Assembly (NCBI GenBank): GCA_030679635.1
Contig: JAUXSZ010000216.1
Span: 1 to 9,334, forward strand
Reading direction: 5' to 3'
Length of the DNA stretch: 9,334 nucleotides
Source: Sulfuricurvum sp.
GTDB taxonomy: Bacteria > Campylobacterota > Campylobacteria > Campylobacterales > Sulfurimonadaceae
The position numbers and the translations under genes are program-made. Positions within the stretch are counted from its first letter, which is position 1. Each line of letters starts with the position of its first letter. Below, piece after piece: positions 1 through 6,148 of the stretch. A model generated the notes under the pieces. It made no database searches. It worked only from the letters and a program-made list of their open reading frames with translations, and had not been told where the DNA came from.

Positions 1-429
1 ACCATGCCCGTGTACAAAGGAAGAGTAATAATTTTTCGGGTCGACTTTAGGGGTCTCCCAGTCGCGTGTATGGTGCTTATAGGCGTGATAACGGTAGAAA
101 AGTTCCAGATGTTCGGTTGTCATTGTCGGATGGCGGACGACGGTTTGTAGGGTGCTATTTTTGCGTAAAATACGTCGTTCGGATTTGCTGAAGGTGTAAT
201 TTTCGACGTCAATTTTAAGACTTTCGCAGGCTCGGCACTCTTGGCAGATGGGGCGAAAATACATCGCACCAAATCGTCGCCATCCTCTCAAAATCAACGA
301 TTCACATTGTTCTTTGGAGCACTCTTGGATGACTTTGTAATGGATAGTTTGGGTATTGCCTGGGATATAAGAGCACGCCTCATGGAGAGCGCACTCTTTG
401 AGTATCGTATTTTGGTTATTCGTCGTCAT
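1..429 (-). CDS. bpt: Leucyl/arginyl-tRNA--protein transferase (Bpt/Ate family), N-terminal 143 residues, cut by the window edge
   Basis: This enzyme moves leucine (or arginine) from an aminoacyl-tRNA onto the N-terminus of target proteins in the cytoplasm, marking them for ClpS/ClpAP-type N-degron proteolysis. The reading frame is open from an ATG at 429 to base 1. The N-terminal domain pattern of the family is visible: C19-S-Y-I-P-G, then L-x-x-G-W-R-R-F-G at about residues 46-54, then P60-x-C62-x-x-C65-x-x-C68, then a basic S-x-S-E-R-R-x-L-x-x-N stretch. Cysteines in these positions are implicated in metal or Fe-S binding in related Ate1 enzymes. The ATG is the only plausible start, because an in-frame TAA lies seven codons upstream. 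It sits inside the end of prfB (overlap 416-429) with only a weak GAAAAG before it, so translation is probably coupled to prfB. About 60% of the usual length (roughly 240 residues) is present. The choice between Bpt and Ate substrate class cannot be made from this fragment. Confidence 0.88.
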   Translation of the reverse strand, partial: MTTNNQNTILKECALHEACSYIPGNTQTIHYKVIQECSKEQCESLILRGWRRFGAMYFRPICQECRACESLKIDVENYTFSKSERRILRKNSTLQTVVRHPTMTTEHLELFYRYHAYKHHTRDWETPKVDPKNYYSSFVHGHG

Positions 430-1525
430 CTTTTCGGTTAAGGGATATTAAAACCCCTTCGATCATTTCGTCGATGTCCCCATCAAGGATGGCATTGATA
501 TTGGAATACGCTTCATTTGAGCGGGTATCTTTGACCTGTTGATAGGGGGCTAATACGTAGGAGCGGATTTGGTGCCCCCAGCTATTTTCGCTTTTCTCGA
601 CACCGTCAACGGCAGCTTTCTGCTTTGCGAGTTCGAGATCATAGATACGGGACTTGAGCATTTTAAAAGCGGTTGCTTTGTTTTTATGCTGACTTCGATC
701 GTTTTGGCACTGCACCACAATACCGGTGGGGATGTGGGTGATGCGGATGGCCGATTCCGTCTTGTTGACGTGCTGGCCGCCTGCGCCGGATGCGCGGTAG
801 GTGTCGATACGGATGTCACGATCTTCGATTTCGATGGCGATATCATCGTCGAGTTCGGGAGAGACGAGAACGGAGGTAAAGCTGGTGTGGCGCTTGGCAG
901 CCGAATCGTAAGGGCTGATCCGAACAAGCCTGTGGATACCGTTTTCGTTTTTGAGGTAGCCGTAGGCATTGAGCCCTTTGATAAGGATAGCTGCGTCTTT
1001 GATCCCTGCTTCTTCACCGGATTGGTAATCGAGCATTTCGATGGTGAAATCGTGTCGTTCTGCCCAGCGTGTGTACATACGCAGAAGCATTGACGCCCAG
1101 TCTTGTGATTCGGTTCCGCCGGCGCCTGGGTGGATGGTGACGATCGCGTTGTGGGAATCGTGCTCTCCTGATAGGAGTACTTCGACTTCCATCAATTTGA
1201 TTTGATTTTCAAGGGTTGGTGCATCAGCGAAGAGCGATTCGATGGTCTCTTCGTCCCCCTCTTCTTTTGCCATTTCATAAATGTCTTTGGCATCGCCTAG
1301 CGTATGAAAGGTTTTGGAGTATTTCGCCAGCTTGCGTTCGAGCTGGGTCTTCTCTTTTTGAACAATCCCTGCGTTTGCGACATCATTCCAAAATCCATCA
1401 CTGTTTTCGAGAGCTTCTATCTCATTTAGGCGTGCAGTGATCTCTTTTGGACGGACAACGTCGGTGACGTTTTGCATCTTGATCGTCAATGTTTTTAATA
1501 ATTCGTTATATTCGTAATGATCCAT
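416..1525 (-). CDS. prfB: Peptide chain release factor 2
   Basis: RF2 recognises UAA and UGA stop codons in the ribosomal A site and triggers peptide release. The 369-residue product matches the family length (about 365). The universal GGQ catalytic loop is at residues 249-251, within A-S-G-A-G-G-Q-H-V-N-K-T-E. The family block H-P-G-A-G-G-T-E-S-Q-D-W lies upstream, and Q-C-Q-N-D-R-S-Q-H-K-N-K lies downstream. The stop-codon recognition tripeptide, normally SPF in RF2, reads SPY here (204-206, codon TAC). The frame can be extended upstream to 1747, but that would run antisense through panC. The ATG at 1525 gives the typical M-D-x-Y-E-Y-x-E-L-L start and is preceded by AGAGGA about 9 bases upstream. 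The gene is a single continuous frame with no in-frame UGA near codon 26, so it lacks the autoregulatory +1 frameshift found in many bacteria. It is first in a two-gene unit with bpt and divergent from panC. Confidence 0.97.
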   Translation of the reverse strand: MDHYEYNELLKTLTIKMQNVTDVVRPKEITARLNEIEALENSDGFWNDVANAGIVQKEKTQLERKLAKYSKTFHTLGDAKDIYEMAKEEGDEETIESLFADAPTLENQIKLMEVEVLLSGEHDSHNAIVTIHPGAGGTESQDWASMLLRMYTRWAERHDFTIEMLDYQSGEEAGIKDAAILIKGLNAYGYLKNENGIHRLVRISPYDSAAKRHTSFTSVLVSPELDDDIAIEIEDRDIRIDTYRASGAGGQHVNKTESAIRITHIPTGIVVQCQNDRSQHKNKATAFKMLKSRIYDLELAKQKAAVDGVEKSENSWGHQIRSYVLAPYQQVKDTRSNEAYSNINAILDGDIDEMIEGVLISLNRKDDDE

Positions 1526-1583
1526 AAAGGAATGTCCTCTAACTGTATTATAATTGTGATTATATTGCATAGAGGCTAAAACG
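1526..1583. promoter_or_regulatory. Divergent prfB/panC promoter region with a palindromic -10 box
   Basis: This 58-bp gap separates the divergent starts of prfB and panC. It contains the perfect palindrome ATTATAAT (1547-1554), which gives TATAAT on the plus strand (1549-1554) and TATAAT on the minus strand (1552-1547). A second minus-strand TATAAT lies at 1564-1559. For panC the plus-strand box would start transcription near 1561, leaving about 23 bases of leader with AGAGG at 1571-1575. For prfB the second minus box gives a more comfortable leader of about 27 bases. No good -35 is visible, which is usual for sigma-70 promoters in Campylobacterota. Start sites are inferred by spacing only. 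Confidence 0.5.
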
Positions 1584-2405
1584 ATGATTATCGCACGTAC
1601 GGTACTGGAGCTTAGAGCTTCTTTGGATTCACAAACGGGATCTGTTGGGTTTGTTCCGACGATGGGGGCTTTGCATATTGGGCATCGTACCCTCATCGAG
1701 AAGGCAAGGTCAGAAAATGATCGTGTTGTGGTATCCATTTTTGTCAATCCGACACAGTTTTTAGCAGGTGAGGATTTGAGTAAGTATCCTCGTCGGGAAG
1801 AAGCTGATTTTAAAATCTGTGAGCTCAGCGGAGTTGATATTCTGTTTTACCCCGATGTGAGTACGATGTATGGAAAGGACGAAGTGAGCATTAAAGGGCC
1901 CGATGTGCGTGGCTATATACTGGAAGGGGCTTCGAGACCCGGCCATTTTGATGGAGTGTTGACGGTTGTCATGAAGCTACTGAACTTGGTCCGCGCCACG
2001 CGTGCATATTTTGGAAAAAAAGATGCACAGCAGCTTTCTCTTATTACCCAGATGGCTCAAAATTTTTTTATGAGTGTGGAGATTATTGCGGTGGATACGG
2101 TTCGAGAAAAAGACGGTTTGGCGCTCTCAAGTCGTAACGTCTATCTAAGCGAGATTGATCGTACAGATGCCCTCAAGCTCTCCGCTTCGCTCAAGCAGGC
2201 GACACATCTCGTGATGCAGGGGGTAAGAGAAACGAATGAAATTCAACGTGTGATGTTAAGTATTTTACAACCTCTGAATGTGGAGTATGTGGCCATTGTG
2301 AATCGTCGTTTTGAAGCGATCTCAGAGGTGGTTATCGGGGATACGATTGTGTTGGTAGCGGCACGCGTGGGCACGACCCGTTTAATTGATAATGTATGGA
2401 TGTAA
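1584..2405 (+). CDS. panC: Pantothenate synthetase (pantoate--beta-alanine ligase)
   Basis: PanC condenses D-pantoate with beta-alanine using ATP through a pantoyl-adenylate, the last step of pantothenate (vitamin B5, CoA precursor) synthesis. The 273-residue protein shows the family hallmarks in order. P-T-M-G-A-L-H-x-G-H (25-34) contains the HIGH nucleotide-binding motif. F-V-N-P-T-Q-F (53-59) carries the pantoate-contacting Gln58. R-P-G-H-F-D-G-V (118-125) is followed by F-G-K-K-D-A-Q-Q (143-150), which holds the ATP-binding lysine and Gln150. S-S-R-N (182-185) is the KMSKS-equivalent loop. The ATG at 1584 is preceded by AGAGG with 8 bases of spacing. It leads a two-gene plus-strand unit: the next gene's ATG begins one base after the stop codon. 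All catalytic positions I can place are intact, so it is probably functional. Confidence 0.97.
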   Translation: MIIARTVLELRASLDSQTGSVGFVPTMGALHIGHRTLIEKARSENDRVVVSIFVNPTQFLAGEDLSKYPRREEADFKICELSGVDILFYPDVSTMYGKDEVSIKGPDVRGYILEGASRPGHFDGVLTVVMKLLNLVRATRAYFGKKDAQQLSLITQMAQNFFMSVEIIAVDTVREKDGLALSSRNVYLSEIDRTDALKLSASLKQATHLVMQGVRETNEIQRVMLSILQPLNVEYVAIVNRRFEAISEVVIGDTIVLVAARVGTTRLIDNVWM

Positions 2406-2406
2406 A

Positions 2407-2952
2407 ATGAAAAAGTTTTTGTTTTTTACGGCGATATTGGGATTGCTCAGCGGATGCGCTCCAAAGATGGGTCAAGATGTGTTGATTGAGCCCTCGGGTC
2501 ATCTGCGATGGGAGAATACAAAAAGTGAAGTGGCATTAGGAATATTATCATTACTAGGAGGGCCTGCAGATCGAGAACCTATACGGATCGGTACAGATGT
2601 CAATATTACCAATCGATGGCACAGTGAAATGAAACTTAAATCCCTGACCTATGCTCTCATAGAAGGAAAACAGACACTGGCAACGGGGTCGGCATGCATT
2701 AACGAAGGGAAAGGATTCAGTGTTGCTCCCAATACTCAGCGTGTTCTGCCCCTGACAGTTGAGCTTGATCCGAAAAGCATTACTCTTAATCGTGTGGTTG
2801 CGATACTGCAGGAAAAAAGCAAAATGATTCTCACCGGAGAAGCAATCGTCGAAGTGTGGGGGGTAGAGTACCACTATGTTTTTAGCAAAGATGCAACACT
2901 GCTGATTGCCAAAGCATTTAATCCAAAAGGGAAGACCGTTTCAAGTAAATAG
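2407..2952 (+). CDS. Small lipoprotein, LEA14/WHy-like fold suspected
   Basis: A 181-residue predicted lipoprotein of unknown role. The N-terminus is a lipoprotein signal peptide: two lysines, a hydrophobic stretch, then the lipobox L-L-S-G-C with Cys17 as the lipidation site. The +2 residue is Ala, which by the E. coli Lol rule would favour the outer membrane; whether that rule holds here is uncertain. The mature part alternates short hydrophobic strands: a V-N-I-T-N segment around residue 70, a T-Y-A-L-I-E-G-K...L-A-T-G segment, then S-V-A-P-N-T-Q-R-V-L-P-L-T-V-E-L. This resembles the LEA_2 (LEA14/WHy) beta-sandwich pattern, but that is inference from pattern only. The ATG at 2407 was chosen over the in-frame 2386 start because it gives a clean signal peptide and follows the panC stop by one base. 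No strong Shine-Dalgarno is visible, so translation is probably coupled to panC. A functional link to pantothenate synthesis is not evident. The gene ends convergently one base from the ftsI stop. Confidence 0.8.
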   Translation: MKKFLFFTAILGLLSGCAPKMGQDVLIEPSGHLRWENTKSEVALGILSLLGGPADREPIRIGTDVNITNRWHSEMKLKSLTYALIEGKQTLATGSACINEGKGFSVAPNTQRVLPLTVELDPKSITLNRVVAILQEKSKMILTGEAIVEVWGVEYHYVFSKDATLLIAKAFNPKGKTVSSK

Positions 2953-2953
2953 C

Positions 2954-4750
2954 TTAATGATGCTCTATTTCAGGGGCATTTTGAGCGGCAGCTATTGCTA
3001 GCGGATCAGGGTGAAGATATTTTTCTTCTACCATGAGATCAACGATCGATTTAAAAACGGGAACGGCTGTGATGGAAGCAAAATAGACGGTGCGTGGATT
3101 GATGACGGTGATGCCGATAGTATAGGTATGCTTGCTATCATTAGCAAATCCGATGAATGAGGTGTGGTAACTGTTGACGTACGCACCATTTTTTGCAATA
3201 TGGGCCGTTCCTGTTTTTCCACCCACTTCCAGACCTGGAGTTTTGGCTAATGTCCCGGTTCCCACATTGACCGTTTTAATCAAAATTAGCTTCATCCGTT
3301 CTGCTGTTGCGGGTGAGATCACTTGTATAGGGGATTGAACCTGCATAGGAAGAATCGTCCCTTTATCATCGATGAGTGAATCGACAACCATCGGATTGAC
3401 GAGTTTTCCTCCATTGTTGAAGACATTGAATGCTTTAACTAATTGCATAGCATTCGCTCTCATCCCATAACCATACGATGTGATTGCCTTATAAAGGTAA
3501 TTGTTGAGTTGTCCACTGCTAGGGATTGATCCCCGTTTTTCATAGGGGAGATCTGTTCCACTGAAATGGGTAAATCCAAAACGTTTGAGCCCCTCGGTAA
3601 ATTCGGTACCATTTAGTTTCTGTGCCAGTTGGGCAATTCCGATGTTGGAGGAGTAGACGAGAACATCTTCCGCGCTGATCATTTGAAATGCATGCTCGTC
3701 AACGATCATTTTTCGCCCCAGCTGGTAGCGCCCGTTGTGTCCATTAACCATATCGTATGGGTTGATGAGGTGCCGATCGAGTAAAAGGGAAAAAATGATG
3801 GGTTTAATAACGGAACCGGGTTCATAGCTATATTCGATCGCATTGGCGTTTAGAGATGGATAGTCCTCCATTCGAATATGGCTGGGATCAAAGCGATTTG
3901 AGCTTGCTAGGCTAATAACTTTACCGCTTTTAGACTCCATAACGGTTGCAATAATCTCATCGGCTTGAAGCTCCCCTTTGATTCGGTCGGTGATCGCTTC
4001 GACACGGGCTTGCAGGGCGATGGGAATGTTGAGTTTGACATCAAAGCCATTAATTTGAGATTTGACCGAGCTTTGTTTGTTTAAAATCAGATAGCCATTG
4101 ACGTCCCTCATCGCTTTTTGAGTTTTGTTTTGCTGCGGATTGAGCTCTTCATCAAAAAACTTCTCCAGCCCTTTGATCCCATAGATGCGCGTATACCCAT
4201 CCTCTTCCATTTTTCTAGGATAACCTAACAGCGGAGTTAAGAGTTTTTGATAGGGATATTCGCGCGCTTCACCGCTTTCGATGATGTTAAGTCCTTGAAG
4301 AACGCGTTGACCATTAGGGAGTTCATACTCGATAAATACCTTTAGTTTACGCAGCTCAAAAGCGAGGGTTTTGAGGTACATCGCCTCTTTTGGCCCAATA
4401 TGATAACTCAGGGTTACGGAACCTCTGCGTGTATGGAGACGTTGACGGATCTCATTGGGTTTGATTCCGCTGTAAATACTGAAAAGTTGAATAAAGAGTT
4501 CTTGCTTGTTCGGATCAATATTTCGGGTATTAACGACGGCTTTGTAAAGTTTTTGGGTTGCGGTAATGTGAAAACCATCGGCGCTAATGATATTGCCCCT
4601 CTGCGCTTTAGCCGTTTCTTCAGAATAGATAGAGGGGATATCACGCTCATGAACGGCGGTGTAAAACATTACCGCCAAGAAGATGACAAATCCCATCAAG
4701 AGTACGAGGAAGAGTGCTAATATTTTTTTGGATTTATTGGAGTTGCGCAT
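2954..4750 (-). CDS. ftsI: Class B penicillin-binding protein (septal transpeptidase FtsI/PBP2-like)
   Basis: A D,D-transpeptidase that crosslinks peptidoglycan in the periplasm, here most likely the division-specific enzyme. The 598-residue protein has a short cytoplasmic tail rich in Lys and Asn and one membrane span (about 10-33). A dimerisation domain follows with the R-G-N-I-x-x-A-D-G motif. The transpeptidase domain has all three active-site motifs: S313-V-I-K316 (catalytic serine), S367-S-N369, and K512-T-G514. The ATG at 4750 is the only sensible start: an in-frame TGA lies four codons upstream and the next Met is inside the membrane span. No Shine-Dalgarno is recognisable in the 20-base gap after fliE. 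It is last in the flgB-flgC-fliE-ftsI operon. Its expected partner, the SEDS protein FtsW, is divergent from the head of that operon, which supports FtsI over an elongation PBP. In C. jejuni and H. pylori the equivalent gene (pbpB/ftsI) also sits next to fliE. Confidence 0.93.
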   Translation of the reverse strand: MRNSNKSKKILALFLVLLMGFVIFLAVMFYTAVHERDIPSIYSEETAKAQRGNIISADGFHITATQKLYKAVVNTRNIDPNKQELFIQLFSIYSGIKPNEIRQRLHTRRGSVTLSYHIGPKEAMYLKTLAFELRKLKVFIEYELPNGQRVLQGLNIIESGEAREYPYQKLLTPLLGYPRKMEEDGYTRIYGIKGLEKFFDEELNPQQNKTQKAMRDVNGYLILNKQSSVKSQINGFDVKLNIPIALQARVEAITDRIKGELQADEIIATVMESKSGKVISLASSNRFDPSHIRMEDYPSLNANAIEYSYEPGSVIKPIIFSLLLDRHLINPYDMVNGHNGRYQLGRKMIVDEHAFQMISAEDVLVYSSNIGIAQLAQKLNGTEFTEGLKRFGFTHFSGTDLPYEKRGSIPSSGQLNNYLYKAITSYGYGMRANAMQLVKAFNVFNNGGKLVNPMVVDSLIDDKGTILPMQVQSPIQVISPATAERMKLILIKTVNVGTGTLAKTPGLEVGGKTGTAHIAKNGAYVNSYHTSFIGFANDSKHTYTIGITVINPRTVYFASITAVPVFKSIVDLMVEEKYLHPDPLAIAAAQNAPEIEHH

Positions 4751-4770
4751 AACTAGAGATCAGCTACGCG

Positions 4771-5073
4771 TTACATTTGGGTTCGTGTAATCTCTTTGTA
4801 TGCATTGAGGGCTTTATTACGCACTTCAAGCATCAATTTCATACTAATTTCGGCTTTATCAATCGCAATAGCGGCTTGATGGAGATCTTTGACGGAGCCT
4901 GTTGCGATGTCACTCATTGAGCGTTCTCCCTCAACTTGCATCTCATTGACATTACCAAGGGCATTTTTGAGCTCTTGGGCAAAATCGGTACCGCTCCCAT
5001 TAAGAGGTCCAGCCCCTTTTGCTTTAAATAAGTCGGTAGTTGAAAGAGATTTGATGGAAGATATATCATTCAT
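4771..5073 (-). CDS. fliE: Flagellar hook-basal body protein FliE
   Basis: FliE joins the MS ring to the proximal rod and is needed for flagellar type III export of rod proteins. The 100-residue product has normal family size. It has a flexible, Gly/Ser-rich N-terminal part and the characteristic helical C-terminal half: F-A-Q-E-L...V-N-E-M-Q, then D-L-H-Q-A-A-I-A-I-D-K-A-E-I-S-M-K-L-M-L-E-V-R near residues 64-86, then a short tail ending A-Y-K-E-I-T-R-T-Q-M. The ATG at 5073 is preceded by AAGGAA (5087-5082) at about 8 bases. It follows flgC by 18 bases and precedes ftsI by 20 bases on the same strand, so it belongs to the sigma-54-driven operon. Nothing unusual is seen. Confidence 0.96.
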   Translation of the reverse strand: MNDISSIKSLSTTDLFKAKGAGPLNGSGTDFAQELKNALGNVNEMQVEGERSMSDIATGSVKDLHQAAIAIDKAEISMKLMLEVRNKALNAYKEITRTQM

Positions 5074-5091
5074 AATTGGTGTTCCTTAAGA

Positions 5092-5586
5092 TTATGATTG
5101 CAGGATGCTGATTGCACCACCCGCCATATTTTTTGCGCTCTCAAACGCCGCTACGTTTGCTTGATAAGAACGCGTTGCTTCTACTAAATCGGCCATTTCA
5201 ATGACAGGATTAATATTGGGATAGGCAACGTATCCTTTGGCATCCGCATCGGGATGGGAGGGATCATATTTCATGTTCGGCGCTTTATCGTCACGAGCAA
5301 TTTTATCCACGACCACACTCATGATTGCCGGATTTGGTTTGAGCCCTTGCAGCCCCTCTTTAAGAGGATCGCAATAGCCTAAAGAAGAGGTTTGTCGCTC
5401 TAGCGCTTGATTGTAGATACTGTTGAAATCGATGGCTTTAAAAACGACTTCTTGACGGCGATAAGGACCACCCTCATCCGTGCGGGTGGTCTGCGCATTG
5501 GCAATATTGGAACTGATGGTATTAACGCGAACGCGCTGAGCCGAAAGACCGTAACCGCTGATATCAAAACTGTCTAAAAATGCCAT
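5092..5586 (-). CDS. flgC: Flagellar basal-body rod protein FlgC
   Basis: FlgC is a proximal-rod subunit secreted through the flagellar type III apparatus and assembled in the periplasm. The 164-residue protein has the N-terminal flagellar rod signature, with V-N-T-I-S-S-N-I-A-N-A-Q-T-T-R at about residues 21-35 and G-G-P-Y-R-R-Q after it. The middle carries the FlgC-typical Y-D-P-S-H-P-D-A-D-x-x-G-Y-V-A-Y-P-N-I-N-P. The C-terminal rod helix reads E-A-T-R-S-Y-Q-A-N-V-A-A-F. The ATG at 5586 has a strong AAGGA Shine-Dalgarno (5598-5594) at 7 bases, partly overlapping the flgB stop codon, so the two genes are translationally linked. It lies between flgB (10-base gap) and fliE (18-base gap). Confidence 0.97.
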   Translation of the reverse strand: MAFLDSFDISGYGLSAQRVRVNTISSNIANAQTTRTDEGGPYRRQEVVFKAIDFNSIYNQALERQTSSLGYCDPLKEGLQGLKPNPAIMSVVVDKIARDDKAPNMKYDPSHPDADAKGYVAYPNINPVIEMADLVEATRSYQANVAAFESAKNMAGGAISILQS

Positions 5587-5596
5587 TGTTTAATCC

Positions 5597-6028
5597 TTAC
5601 GATGTCTTGCTCGAAGCGTCGATGACACTTTTGAAAAGCATAGAATCTTTTTTGAGCGCTGCGGTTAGGGCATTAAACATGACGGAGTTTTTTGCCATTT
5701 CTGAACTCTCAACATCCAAATCAACACTGTTTCCATCGTTTCTTGCCATATGACCGTCACGAAAAAAGGTAGTTGCTTTGGAATCGTTTGAGCGAGGGAA
5801 TCCGTTTAGGTGAGCACCGTTGGTATGGGTCATTTGAAGTTCTTGCCCTTTTTGAGCGAAAATTTGAGCGCTCTCTTTGGCAAGGGCTTCCTCAAAACGG
5901 ACGTCTCGAGGCCGGTAGAAAGGGGTATCGGCATTGGCAATGTTACTGGCGATCATGTCCTGACGCGCTGCACGATAATCCATCGCGCTTTTCATCAGCT
6001 CATGTGCTCGTGAAATATTGATCCCCAT
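5597..6028 (-). CDS. flgB: Flagellar basal-body rod protein FlgB
   Basis: FlgB is a proximal-rod subunit, exported early in flagellar assembly. The 143-residue product has the FlgB N-terminal pattern: a helix ending R-Q-D-M-I-A-S-N-I-A-N-A-D-T-P-F-Y-R-P-R-D-V at about residues 25-46. A C-terminal rod helix contains D-V-E-S-S-E-M-A-K-N-S-V. The ATG at 6028 (M-G-I-N-I-S-R) was chosen over in-frame ATGs at 6043 and 6061. It has an excellent AAAGGGG Shine-Dalgarno at 5 bases, and the sigma-54 transcription start predicted near 6050 would exclude the 6061 codon. It is first in the operon flgB-flgC-fliE-ftsI. In C. jejuni these rod genes belong to the RpoN/FlgSR class, which the promoter seen here matches. 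Confidence 0.96.
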   Translation of the reverse strand: MGINISRAHELMKSAMDYRAARQDMIASNIANADTPFYRPRDVRFEEALAKESAQIFAQKGQELQMTHTNGAHLNGFPRSNDSKATTFFRDGHMARNDGNSVDLDVESSEMAKNSVMFNALTAALKKDSMLFKSVIDASSKTS

Positions 6029-6033
6029 TTTGT

Positions 6034-6040
6034 CCCCTTT
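6034..6040 (-). promoter_or_regulatory. flgB ribosome binding site that fixes the start codon
   Basis: The minus strand reads AAAGGGG followed by five bases (ACAAA) and then ATG at 6028. This is the strongest Shine-Dalgarno in the operon. It selects the third of three in-frame ATG codons and lies inside the short leader predicted from the sigma-54 promoter. Confidence 0.75.
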
Positions 6041-6059
6041 CATTATGTTATCACACTTC

Positions 6060-6077
6060 AAGCAAAATACATTCCAC
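6060..6077 (-). promoter_or_regulatory. Sigma-54 (RpoN) promoter of flgB-flgC-fliE-ftsI
   Basis: Read on the minus strand, 6077 to 6060 is GTGGAATGTATTTTGCTT. It has the invariant GG (6075-6074) and GC (6063-6062) separated by exactly 10 bases, the -24/-12 geometry of RpoN promoters. GGAA and TTTTGCTT agree with the version used for rod and hook genes in Campylobacterota. The inferred start of transcription is near 6050, leaving about 22 bases of leader that include the flgB ribosome binding site. Control would be by the FlgR-type enhancer-binding protein. In this lineage that activator often needs no obvious upstream site, and none is recognised here. Confidence 0.85.
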
Positions 6078-6110
6078 TTTCGCTTTATCGGCTCTTTAAT
6101 GTGTGCAGGC

Positions 6111-6116
6111 TATACT
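6111..6116 (+). promoter_or_regulatory. Possible -10 box for ftsW-murG
   Basis: TATACT on the plus strand, 32 bases before the ftsW ATG, would start transcription near 6123 with a leader of about 26 bases. A second candidate, TATACA at 6127-6132, would leave only about 10 bases. No -35 box is evident. The assignment rests on position and hexamer match only. Confidence 0.35.
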
Positions 6117-6148
6117 TAGACAAAATTATACACCAAACAAGTCTAAAG

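Noticed and set aside
241..441. A 66-codon plus-strand open frame at the left end
   Set aside because: It is antisense to the bpt fragment, which has clear family motifs across this whole stretch.
569..1093. A 174-codon plus-strand open frame, and a 155-codon minus-strand frame at 550-1017, both inside prfB
   Set aside because: Both are shadows of the conserved RF2 frame. They carry no family pattern and their composition is explained by the codons of prfB.
1526..1747. An N-terminal extension of RF2 by 74 codons
   Set aside because: It would run through the divergent promoter and antisense through panC. It includes a chance C-P-I-C motif, but family alignment and the Shine-Dalgarno place the start at 1525.
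3010..3032. Weak hairpin GGTGAAGA / TCTTCTACC as a terminator for the lipoprotein transcript
   Set aside because: It is A/T-rich, has a bulge, lies inside the ftsI coding sequence and has no U-run after it.
6085..6092. Minus-strand GCCGATAA, identical to the sigma-28 (FliA) -10 consensus, upstream of flgB
   Set aside because: No TAAA-type -35 stands 15 bases upstream (the bases there are CCTG), and the sigma-54 promoter next to it is complete and better placed. Kept only as a possible secondary element.
6116..6146. Inverted repeat TTAGAC / GTCTAA (6116-6121 and 6141-6146) in the ftsW leader
   Set aside because: Only six bases per arm with a 19-base loop and no further pairing, so chance is a sufficient explanation.
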